From Distichodus sexfasciatus (taxonomy: Eukaryota > Chordata > Actinopteri > Characiformes > Distichodontidae), in NCBI GenBank assembly GCA_032718565.1, contig JAVGVS010000012.1, positions 967,474 to 1,031,473 of the forward strand: a DNA stretch of 64,000 bases. The letters run 5' to 3'. The position numbers and the translations under genes were made by a program. Of the stretch, positions 12,161-21,679 are shown in pieces; positions within the stretch are counted from its first letter, which is position 1; every line of letters starts with the position of its first letter. The notes beneath the pieces are model-generated. The model made no database searches. It had not been told where the DNA came from and worked only from the letters and a program-made list of their open reading frames with translations.

Positions 12161-12416
12161 GTGACCTGATCTGCCGTAATGAGTCGGAAGGGGGCGTTCT
12201 ATTTATTTAGATACGGGCCGATTATGTTGACAAACATACATTTTTTTTCTTTTTTGGTCTTATATGAAGGTCTTCAAAATTAATCTGGTCACCAAAGGGA
12301 AGGGAAAAAAAAAAAAAAAAAAAAAAACTTTTTATTTCGATGTTTTTCAACATAATCGGCCCGTATCTAAATAAATAGAACGCCGACATCCGACTCATTA
12401 CAGCAGATCCGGTCAC
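12161..12416. mobile_element. Palindromic MITE between convergent lnx2 and gtf3a
   Basis: Arms 12161-12229 and 12348-12416 are reverse complements over 69 bases with five mismatches. The ends are GTGACC/GGTCAC, and both flanks are AAAT (12157-12160 and 12417-12420), a likely 4-bp target duplication. A poly(A) run of about 22 sits in the centre. No protein is encoded. It lies between the convergent 3' ends of lnx2 (signal at 11793) and gtf3a (signal at 12490). Confidence 0.85.
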
Positions 12417-12489
12417 AAATATACTGGGAAATGTTAATGTTAAGTTTTACATTTCAAGTCAACAACCACAAGTGCAGAGAAGTTATGGG

Positions 12490-12495
12490 TTTATT
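12490..12495 (-). terminator. gtf3a: gtf3a polyadenylation signal
   Basis: TTTATT on the plus strand is AATAAA on the gtf3a strand, 67 bases after its stop codon. The two convergent transcripts (lnx2 and gtf3a) therefore end about 0.7 kb apart. Confidence 0.7.
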
Positions 12496-12561
12496 TGACA
12501 AGCTTTTAACCAACTGAAAGAAACAGAGTTAAGCCAAAATGAGATAGTTGTCCCACTTCAG

Positions 12562-14762
12562 TCAAGGTTTAGAACTATTCTGAGAAGGTGACTTGTTTAA
12601 TGAGATGTTCTGCAGACATTCAGACAGTGCAGAGGCATCTGGAACATTAGATTTCTTTGGACTCCTCCTCCTTGGTTTGAGCGTTTTCTGCAGTATTAAG
12701 AGGGGGGGGGGGGGGGTCAACACAAAGTATCATTCTTTTGAAGCCATTTAGAAGACTAAAAGTACCTTCAGTTTTTTCTTCATTGGGTCATGGACTACGC
12801 CATGTCGCTTCAGACTTTCCTATAACCATAAGGTAAATGTTTATTTATTAAAACGTTAGTTTTCATCCCTCAGAGATTCGTATACTCTCACCAGGTATAA
12901 CTCACCGCCATAGCAAATGCTTTACCACACCCTTCATGAGAGCAGACAAAAGAACGCTTGCCCTCATGGATGGAGAGAATGTGGTTCTGTAGATTGAAAT
13001 GTTTGGTGTATGTTTTTTCACAGCCCTCCTTGGTGCATTTAAACACCCGACGTTCACCCAAGTGGACAAAGCGTTTATGATTCTTCAAAAACCAGGGTTC
13101 CTTAAAGGCCTTATTACAGTCCTCACATTGCACAGTCACTGCAAACAGAAGCAACACACCAAACAAAACTTAACCGGGTCATGACTACACCAGGTGTTAA
13201 GACTGCCATAACTAGTAATTCCAAAACAATGATACTTGGGTACATAGACATTAAAAATCAAACATTTAAGGACTGAAGATATTTGAAGTGCATTGGCTTA
13301 CCACTTTTCTACATTACACAAACTCACTAAAGACGTGTCCAAGATGCACTAGACAGAAGTGATTTTACTCCATCTAACAGACACCTAGCCCAGGTGAAAT
13401 GGTACCTCTATGTTCTGCATGCCTGTGGACCTGGTACTCTGTCCATGTCTTTCCATGGAAGGGACAACCCTCCTCAGCACATGGATAACCTGAGTTCAGA
13501 CATTGTAATAATCATTTTGTCAGACCAAGCAAAGAACTAACCAAGTGGAAAGATTAAAATAAATCAGTTACCCTGATGGACTTTCTCATGCTTTTTCAAA
13601 GCTTTTGAAGTAATGTATTTATTCTCACATCCATTAAATCGGCACCTGAAAGTGTGGTTTTATATATGCAGTTAAAGTAAAATACAAAGCCACAAAGTGG
13701 AGGTAAAAAAACATTGTGGGTACTTACTCAAACGCAAGCAGATTTGTGTGCTCATATTTGTGGGTCTTCAGTTGTTTTTTCTTATTGAACTCCTTCCCAC
13801 AACTCTCAGAGTCACACTGAAGACACATTAAACAGCAAATCAACAATACAGAAGCTTGGTGGAATTCTAATAGTCATCTTGCTTGAATTAGCAGCTCAAG
13901 GTGCCACTCACCACATAGAGCTTCTCTTTGTGCTCATGCACACGCTCAATGTGGTTCTTCAGAGCATTGCTTGTGGAAAAAGCCTTAGTACACTCTTGAT
14001 CTGAGCACCTGTGGAACACAAGTACACACCAGTCAACTGGATTTAGAGAACAGGCTTTAATGTAAAACAGGATGGAACTCACTGGTAAGGTTTCTCTCCA
14101 CTGTGGCTCAGCCGGTGTCTAGTGAGCTGGCAGCGAGTGCAGAAGCTTTTGTCACAGCCATCACACACAAAAGGTCTCTAACATTCAACAGAAAATAATC
14201 CAGAGTGATTAGATACAAAACTGCCCCACGAAGTAACTAGGGGTGAATGATACTTCAGTATTGCTTATAAAAGAGATTTATTATACCAAGTAACAATTAA
14301 TAACTTTGACTTACAAACCAGCCCTTCTACTTCTTTCAAGAACCCGTAAATCAAAGTTATAAAGGCGACAGCCCTTTTTTGGCTAATTAGGCATGGAAAA
14401 TAAAAAGGCGATTATGTTGGCGGTGGTTTCGAAAGGCTCTGGAAATTCAAGGTGAACCTTAAATACCGTCTTGAGTTTTGTGTTTTAATACCATTCATAA
14501 GGTTACACTGCTAAAATGAAATAGGTTTTTAGCCTCGACAAGCACCAAACCAGAAAAGGGCAACATGAAACAGTCTAAAAGTTCAAAATGTGCGATTAAA
14601 GTTTGTCCTCCACTTACTCTAACCCCCACCCCATGTTTTACTTACCAAGCCCGTGTGTTTGCTGTAATGCGCCTCCAGCTTCCACAATTTAGAAAACGAG
14701 GCTTTACAGTCCAAGAACGAACAGCCGAAGTTTTTAGTAGGATCTTTAAATCGTTCGCCCAT
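12562..14762 (-). CDS. gtf3a: Transcription factor IIIA, nine C2H2 zinc fingers
   Basis: TFIIIA binds the internal control region of 5S rRNA genes to nucleate RNA polymerase III, and also binds 5S rRNA itself. Coding exons in transcript order: 14646-14762, 14083-14177, 13912-14008, 13728-13816, 13572-13645, 13406-13489, 12906-13138, 12766-12819, 12562-12687. Phases join throughout, giving 322 aa. Nine fingers are visible: CSFLDC.., CDGCDKSFCTRC.., CSDQECTKAF.., CDSESCGKEF.., CRFNGCENKY.., CAEEGCPFHG.., CEDCNKAFKE.., CTKEGCEKTY.., CSHEGCGKAF... The ninth is split by an intron before ESLKRHGVVH. A basic stretch KTLKPRRRSPKK follows, then a short tail. The first ATG is at 14760-14762. The frame stays open for 16 codons upstream without another ATG, so a non-AUG extension is possible but unsupported. 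Confidence 0.96.
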
Positions 14763-15085
14763 TTTTTCTTTTTTTAAATTTGGTCGATTCGGACGTCGAC
14801 CGTATGTTTGTTAGTTGCTGTCAAGCAGAAACAATTTTTCGGTGTATAGTCCCCACCGTTGGACAATACGTTTTCGCCACGTTTTATCGTCAACGGATCG
14901 TACCATTTGGAGCGCTGTGAGAAATAAATAGGTGGTGCAGAATATAATAAAGAAGACGTGGTTTGGAAATGTAGTGTATTAAAGCGATCATAAGCCACGT
15001 CAAGAATTGTCTTAATTTTATAGTAAAAATTTATAGTTATGATCATAGTCATTCCGAGCAAAATTTCGAACAGTCCCTAATTAAA

Positions 15086-15113
15086 ATTGGCCGCCCTTTT
15101 TGCGTCACGTGAC
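15086..15113 (-). promoter_or_regulatory. gtf3a: Candidate gtf3a promoter elements (CCAAT box and GTCACGTGAC)
   Basis: ATTGG at 15086-15090 is CCAAT on the gtf3a strand. Thirteen bases away, GTCACGTGAC (15104-15113) is a perfect 10-bp palindrome containing the CACGTG E-box, of the type bound by USF or MITF/TFEB factors. The pair lies about 340 bases before the gtf3a start codon. The assignment as a promoter is inference. Confidence 0.45.
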
Positions 15114-17101
15114 AGCAATTGATCGTCCAGGCGTCGTTAATAGATTCAGATCAAGAGAAGAATAAGGACACCCAACTCTGAAGTAAAGGGAGCCTATAAA
15201 TGGCAACTAATAGAGAGATATCTTTTTATGTTTAGAGTAAACTAATTAATAAGTACCACGTATTAATGCCAACTTTATGCTGCCATTGGCCTGTAAACTT
15301 TGTTATTGGGGATGAAGGTCTTTGGGATTGCCTTGACAAGGATTGATGAGGGCATTAAACTGTCAGAAGTGGCTCCTAGTAGTGCATAAATATACCTGTC
15401 TGCGTCTACGGGACTGCAAGACAACTTAGACAAAACACATGCAATACACACATGGAATTTATGAGGGTAATCACAGTTTATTAAAGACTGGTATGGCATA
15501 CTAACTTGTCTGATATAATGATTTACTGCAGTTGAACTTCCAAAACAGTGTCCCAAAATGCCCCATTTGACTTGCAATGACGAAAAGACACCAGTGGCAC
15601 CATTAGCACCCCCTGGAACTTTTTATTCATCTGACCTTTTAGGCCTCTGATCCTATCTGGTACCCCACCTTCCTCCTCCACCTTATCCGGTCGTGCCTTG
15701 TTCCAACCCTTCTACTGCTCTGGAGAGAATCAATAAATCTGTCACTGTATCTGAATGACCATGGTCTGTCCTGATAACCAGCAACAAACAAAAAGACAAA
15801 CACTAGCTCTTGGCCATGGCGTGTAATGCCTTTCATGGTGATTGTTGTAGAAGTGCTAGACTCAGTAAAACCATCACTGTGGCGTCTAGCTCCTTGCATC
15901 TTACCTTGCCAGGAATCATACTTTCACGTACAAGCTAGAGACAGAATATGTAAGAGAGTATGAGGGAGAACGAGACATTTAGAGGATGAAGACAGCCTGA
16001 TGTCTGGTCCTCCTATCTATGTCTTCAGTGTTTGCTTGTTCCAGCGGTTAATGTGTAACGTCAGGTCGATATGGCTGCCGCGTTGCTTGACGGCCTCAAT
16101 CTGTGAGTGTCAAGCAGGCATGATTAAGGAGCTCATACTGCATGACTGCTTTCATCCACCCCCCCTTCTCCACCCTCTCCTCTTCCCCTGACTCTGTTTA
16201 CTTTCCCTTTATTCAATCAGTAACTGCTATGAGTCAGAGCCTCTCAGCACCTCTGGCCCTGGTGCACAGGGGCCAAAATTGGGTGCCTGACCTGTGGAAA
16301 TGTATGTTTTAGCTCTCATTTGGGATATGTTAATTGGTAAATTACTAATGTCATCCCAATAAGCATTTCTCACTTTTAGAGAATCTTGTTATATCTTTAG
16401 TTTTTTTGAAGCACACGAGGAGCTGAAGATTTCACTACTTTCACTATATACTTCATCTCAAGTCTGAGTAAAAGCTTAGTCACAAGAAATGTATTTTTCT
16501 TTCAGTCAACCCACAAGTTAAACTTCTAAAAATGGTATTGTAATACCAAACAAAGAATTTGGGTTGGGTTGAATCTTAACACCAAAAGCCCTAAAATGCC
16601 ACTGATCAATACTGGAACATGTCATTTGTTGATGGATTACATTGACTTTTACCTATGTAAGACCTGGTCACCTGAATGCAAGTGGTTAAATACATATGTG
16701 TATACCAACACTGGGGTGATAGCACAGGGAATGTTATCTTCTGCCCTCTGGGGACAATGGATAGGGACAGCAAGCATCGAGGTTATCTGGTCATTCCTGC
16801 ATGTTCTCACAATGCACTGACCCATCATCTTATCACATGTACCTGCACCAAACAGATCAATGTGTTGTGGGAAGAAAACTGGAGATTCGCTCTGATATTA
16901 CCAATCCACCTGGGACAAGCAGGTTTACTAGCCACAAACGTATTAGCTAGATATGACTAATGTCATGCAACAGAGAATTACAGTTCAGTGGCAAAAATGA
17001 CCATGAGAAGACTTTTTGGATATGAAATCGAACAGAAATGAAACAGCCTGAGACACTTTGTAAGAACATTTCTATTCAGGCCTCCTTGTCTCTACCTCTT
17101 T

Positions 17102-17165
<64 letters not shown>

Positions 17166-18289
17166 TGTTGCTGCTATCTCAGGAAACTGCCCCTAATTGA
17201 AGTAAATATTGGGTAAAGTACTGAGGAGGGATGAGATAACATATTTGTCAGATATCCAGTCAACCATTCAAACTCTCTGGTTACACAGCATATGACAACA
17301 TTGAGAGGACTTTCCATGCACACCATGACACACACATTGGCCTATGTGAACATAGCAAAAAATATTCATGTTTAAGTGTGCCCACACGACAAGCAAATAT
17401 ATCAGCATGTTATCAAGTACTGACCACTTTGAGAAAAAAACCGAGCCCTTACATCATGCTTTTATATTAAAAGTGTATAACTTTTAACTGAGCATCCTTT
17501 TAGTGTACTTAAATCTAAACACCTATGATGAAACAATCAAGTTAAGCTTAAGCTTGACTCATGAATGCAAGTTGGTTTTATGTAGTGGGCTATTTATTTG
17601 TAGCTTGTATTTTCAAATATAAAAATTAAAACTACTAAAATGACTCATATCAACCTTGGAATCCTTTACTTTGTCTTTTTACAATTAATTGTAACATTTA
17701 CTAATTTAAAATCAATTTCACCATTTTGTACTTGTATACAAAGGCTGTGTACTTGAAATCTGACAATCTTTACCAACATTTGAGTAATAATAAAGCAATA
17801 TGCCCTTTGCCAATCCAGATGCAGACCATTAAAGAATGCTAATCATTGCCAGTAACACCCTTCTTACTTTTCTGAAATGACTGGTAGATCAAGACCACCC
17901 CCTAGTGTGCACCATGTTGACTGTCAGTGCAAAGGCATAAACTTGGAACAGAATTGATCTGTCACTAAACAATTCAGTGAACTCTGTCAATAAATGTTTC
18001 TTTTAATAAAATCTCAGTTAGCCAAGTAAGAAAAAAGCCAAGATGTTCCAGTAAATTAATTCTTCAAATGAACAAGTCTTCCCTTCTGGCCTGTAATGCT
18101 GGGTGTATGGGGTTCAGGTTGTCAATATAGCAGTTACTGTACAATGGCTGATCACCCGGAAGTCAGATAGTACTAAATTTGAAAGGTTTTAGATTAACTA
18201 ATCAGCAGACCCTTGTATTGAATGCTTATGACCCATGTTAACAAATCTAAGACACAGTCCTGCAATTTAGCCATCCATATATCCTAATT
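15114..18289. other. Intergenic region between gtf3a and rpl21
   Basis: No supported gene is seen. Small open frames occur but lack recognisable domains, splice context or codon bias. A (CA)n microsatellite fills about 17107-17161. In human this interval holds RASL11A, but no Ras-like G-box motif is visible here on either strand. A compositionally complex stretch at about 16000-16170 stands out. Confidence 0.6.
17107..17161. repeat. (CA)n microsatellite
   Basis: About 27 uninterrupted CA units. Confidence 0.98.
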
Positions 18290-18499
18290 ACTATTTGGAA
18301 ACTCGGCTCACCACCTGGTACCAGATCTAGTGAATTCGTCAGACTCTTTCTCCATGCTCCACATGGACAGAACAGTGGAGGCAAACAAATCTAAAGGTAT
18401 GGACTCCATGGTGCACACTGATAGGAGTACAGCAGCATTCATTCTCTCACTCACCTCATCTGGAATATCTGAACATCAAATGTTGGTCCTTCTACCTGC

Positions 18500-18655
18500 C
18501 TCAAGTTCAACTTGGTTATTACAACCGGTCTACATCCCACCTCATGCAGACACAGGTATGGCCTTGTCTGAATTACACAACATGCTTAGACCAATACAAA
18601 ACAAACACCCAGACGCAGCATTCCTTCTGGTGGGGGAGTTTAATAAGAACAGCAT
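18500..18655 (+). mobile_element. LINE endonuclease-domain fragment
   Basis: The plus frame reads VYIPPHADTGMALSELHN followed by HPDAAFLLVGEFN. This is the conserved pattern of the exonuclease-endonuclease-phosphatase domain of fish non-LTR retrotransposons, where G(D/E)FN is a catalytic-site motif. The frame is degraded on both sides and no reverse transcriptase follows, so this is a dead fragment. It ends about 45 bases from the rpl21 polyadenylation signal. Confidence 0.8.
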
Positions 18656-18698
18656 AAGAACAAAATGTGATCACACAAGAACTGTGGCCATAAAGAGT

Positions 18699-18704
18699 TT
18701 TATT
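18699..18704 (-). terminator. rpl21: rpl21 polyadenylation signal
   Basis: AATAAA on the minus strand, 13 bases after the rpl21 stop codon. The very short 3' UTR is typical of ribosomal protein genes. Confidence 0.9.
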
Positions 18705-18716
18705 TGGTCAACAGAC

Positions 18717-20072
18717 TTATGCCATGAACTCATAGGGGATGGGCTCCAGCAGCTGGGGCTCATTGTTCTTGGTACTGACAAAGTGGGCAGGGCGAGGGGC
18801 AGCAGGCTGTAATCACAAGAAAAATGGAATGAAAACATTAACAGGTGAATATCAAAAAGATAAAAGACAAACCACATAAATAGACCAATCCCATACACAA
18901 GATAATCAGGGCAATAGAATAGCAAGCAAGTAAATTACTGCATGAAATGTAACTTTGTGAAGCAAATCCACGCTGACTAACGCATAAAACAAAACTAGCA
19001 ATTAACTAACTAGACCTTTCCTCATGGGCAAAAAAGCCCCCCTAACTGTTAAAATGAAAAAAGAAAGATAAAATGAGTAATAAGGCATGTACTCAGGCTG
19101 TAAAACTGAAGCACCGAATCAGAAAGAAAGATACTCATTGATTCACTTCAATTTAAGAAAATCCAGATCTAAACAACGTTAGCTCATAGCCTCACCTGAC
19201 GCTTCAGCTCCACCCAAGTGTTCTGCTGCTTGGCCTCCATCTTCCTCTTTTCATTCTCCTTGACACGCTGCAGAAAGCTGTCCCTGCTCTTTGAGTGCTT
19301 AATATGCTCGATGCGCACATTAATTCTCTTAGCCAGGATCTTGCCCCTTGTAAAGATTAAAAAGATGTATGTCAGTAGTGGAATGTGGACAAAGCTGCAT
19401 AATTCCATGCATATCAAATATATGCCCTTATTGACAATCTGGTATAGACACGAAGCAGGCTAACCAGGGTGTATAAGGCTGACTGCTATTCCCCATATGA
19501 ATGACCATATAGGACACAGGCCCTCATGGCAAAGTGAAAATGGGGTGGGTGGGTACAAAACTTTGTACTTGCCATTTCACCACACTGACATTAAAACAAC
19601 CCATCGTGACATCAATATTTTAAGTTTTTTTGGATTTGAACTTACTTGACCTGCTTGTTGACAATAATGCCTACAGCGTGCTGTGTGACATTGTAAACAC
19701 GTCCTGTTTTGCCGTGGTAGCACTTATGGGGCATGCCCTTCTGAATGGTTCCCGTGCCCTATTAAAAGGAGACATTAGGTACAGATGCATTGAAAAATCA
19801 AAGATTCAACACACGTTTAATTATTCAGACAAACACCAATACAGAGGCCACTCACCTTGATATCAACAATGTCGCCTTTCTTGTAAATGCGCATGTAAGT
19901 GGACAGAGGAATTTGGCCTGTGGAGGAAAATGCTCCCAGTAAGGTTCCACCTCACTCATACACCAAGTGAAATATTTTATATCGAAGATAAAACTTCATG
20001 CTCACCATGTTTGCGGAAGGGCCTGGCAAACATATACCTGGTTCCCCTCCTCTTGCCTCTTGTGTTCGTCAT
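18717..20072 (-). CDS. rpl21: 60S ribosomal protein L21 (eL21)
   Basis: This is a structural protein of the large ribosomal subunit. Coding exons in transcript order: 20006-20072, 19856-19917, 19646-19758, 19196-19346, 18717-18806. Phases agree and give exactly 160 aa, the vertebrate length. Diagnostic segments are MTNTRGKRRGTRYMFARPF, GTIQKGMPHKCYHGKTGRVY, INVRIEHIKHSKSRDSFLQ and LLEPIPYEFMA at the C-terminus. The ATG lies six bases into exon 2, and exon 1 is non-coding (21025-21068). Human RPL21 introns host snoRNAs; the 299-nt intron 19347-19645 could too, but I found no clear C/D or H/ACA box set. Confidence 0.98.
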
Positions 20073-21024
20073 GGTGCCTGATTACTGATTATGGACAGAA
20101 AAGACAAATGAGCAATTAATCACTAAAATGCTTTAGTGTATTATATCTGTGTATGACAAGAATGACCTAGCATTAGTGATTATTATAATACAATTGATAG
20201 TGTCAGTGTAAAATTATTTGTACTTCTACTACACAATGGCATGAAAAATATAGCCACTAAAGAAAGACATTGCATGAAAATGCAGGAAATTTCAAGAACT
20301 GTAAATGGTGAATTCCAATACAACAGCTTTGTGACTCTAAAGGGGAACTTGTCAATTCTACAAGAGAACTAAGTATTCTGAGATTAAGGCATAGTACAAC
20401 TCTAGAAAAAGAAAATTTGGTACCACTTTCCAACATGCATTAAATAAAAGAAAATGCAACGTGGATTTGATCGTACCGCCATGAAGTATTGATTCATCAT
20501 GAAATCAAACCCCAAAACACTTTCTATTCATTAAAGATGGGAAATCGTAGTTGTCAACCACCAAACCGGTCAAGCCAACTGACTCAAAAGGCAACATCGT
20601 GTAGGCATTAAGCAGCTCAACTTTATAGATGCACAAAAAAATGTGTTAGCCTCCAGCCGGGCCTCCTTATTTTTGTCTGCGCTATAGACCATTACAAGAA
20701 AATCTATACACTGCTGCTATATTGCGATTGTAGTAAAACACAGTGTATATACAATCACTACACATTTACTGGGCTATTTAGAACTTTTGTTGCGGGAATC
20801 TTGTCTTGAGGATCCGCTCGCCGTGACACGCAGAACCACACGTGCAGCTGCGAAAGCCCCACGCGCTCCTATATTAGCATTTAACACTCCTAAAATAAGG
20901 TCAACCACCGCCGTTTCCTTCACGGCGACCGACACACGTAAACCTGTGTCGTTTCTAAACGGATGCGTCCGATAAATTGTAGCAAAAACTCGTTTTAATG
21001 AACAATTACGGGAGAACTTCTTAC

Positions 21025-21068
21025 CCCCGGTTGCTCGCAAGATGGCGGGTACGGCGGAAAGAGAGAGG
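21025..21068 (-). promoter_or_regulatory. rpl21: rpl21 exon 1: 5' TOP tract and YY1-type element
   Basis: On the minus strand, from 21068, the sequence is CCTCTCTCTTTCCGCC, a terminal oligopyrimidine (TOP) start typical of translationally regulated ribosomal protein mRNAs. CCCGCCATCTTG follows 20 bases later, matching the YY1 element common just downstream of ribosomal-protein start sites. The exon ends at a GTAAG donor (21024). The exact start base is inferred from the TOP pattern. Confidence 0.85.
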
Positions 21069-21640
21069 CGGGGTCCTGCGGCGCGTCCATCTAAGCATAA
21101 CGTAGGAGCCCATGGAGATTGCCTGAATAAAAATAGAGGACGCACGAGTGCCTGAATATAACCCGTCCGCTACAGGCTGCCTGTTTGCCAACAGAGTCAC
21201 CTGTACTACGTGTAAAACAAAACCAAACAAATCGTTTTGAGGGTGCTTAGGTGACTGGCAACAATGATGTCTGCTAAGTCGAGTTAAAAGACGTTTTCCC
21301 TCACACAATATATTTGCTAGCGGTTGAATCGACACAGGTGTTGAGATTTGACGTGATTTTTGTAGAGACGTAAACAGCAATGGAAAAACAACGTTACATT
21401 TGTTTAAGTCACAAAGTTGGTCAAATGGGCTGTAATAATGATAATTTATGTGGAGGCGCGCTAAGACCCGGTGGAAAGTCGATTGCACTGCAATCTGTAA
21501 CCCACCAGGGACTGGGCTGCGTCCGAAACCGCATACTAACGTACTAGCGTCCCGGCAGTTGGCGTTCTAATTCGCATAACAATGTAGTATGGTAGTATGT
21601 GGTTTCGGACGCAGCCTTCGTCTTTCGCCTCCGCGCGGCG
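21069..21640. promoter_or_regulatory. Divergent promoter region rpl21/usp12
   Basis: rpl21 (minus) and usp12 (plus) start codons point away from each other. About 0.57 kb separates the rpl21 TOP start from the GC-rich usp12 leader. The region is CpG-containing near both ends, and the usp12 end contains a 102-bp inverted-repeat element (21515-21616). No TATA box is obvious. Confidence 0.65.
21515..21616. mobile_element. Short MITE in usp12 5' flank
   Basis: Ends GGCTGCGTCCGAAACCGCAT and, in reverse, GGCTGCGTCCGAAACCACAT form inverted repeats of 24 bases with one mismatch. The whole unit is 102 bp. A diverged relative lies at 27386-27506. It ends 36 bases before an upstream ATG and 50 bases before the usp12 start codon. 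Confidence 0.85.
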
Positions 21641-21652
21641 ATTGGGTGGAAG

Positions 21653-21679
21653 ATGGCGCTGGGCGAATGGAAATCCTAA
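21653..21679 (+). promoter_or_regulatory. usp12: Overlapping upstream ORF in usp12 leader
   Basis: ATG at 21653 opens the eight-codon frame MALGEWKS, ending in TAA at 21677-21679. It overlaps the usp12 start (21667) in another frame. The stop is embedded in TAATG, whose ATG is usp12 Met5. The context AAGATGGCGCTG also resembles a YY1 site, so the ATG may be promoter sequence if transcription starts downstream of it. Confidence 0.6.

Noticed and set aside
15275..15899. Minus-strand frames of 86-100 codons in the gtf3a-rpl21 interval
   Set aside because: No recognisable domain and no splice-consistent extension; they do not resemble RASL11A.
17107..17161. Regular array that might suggest CRISPR-like or satellite structure
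   Set aside because: It is a plain (CA)n microsatellite without spacers, in a eukaryotic genome.
18807..21024. snoRNA genes inside rpl21 introns, as in mammals
   Set aside because: A C-box-like ATGATGA occurs on the minus strand near 20498 but has no D box (CTGA) within about 120 bases downstream. No convincing H and ACA boxes were found in the 299-nt intron 19347-19645. A covariance-model search would be decisive.
21021..21488. 155-codon minus-strand frame between rpl21 and usp12
   Set aside because: It covers the rpl21 promoter and leader, the composition is not coding-like and there is no conserved motif.
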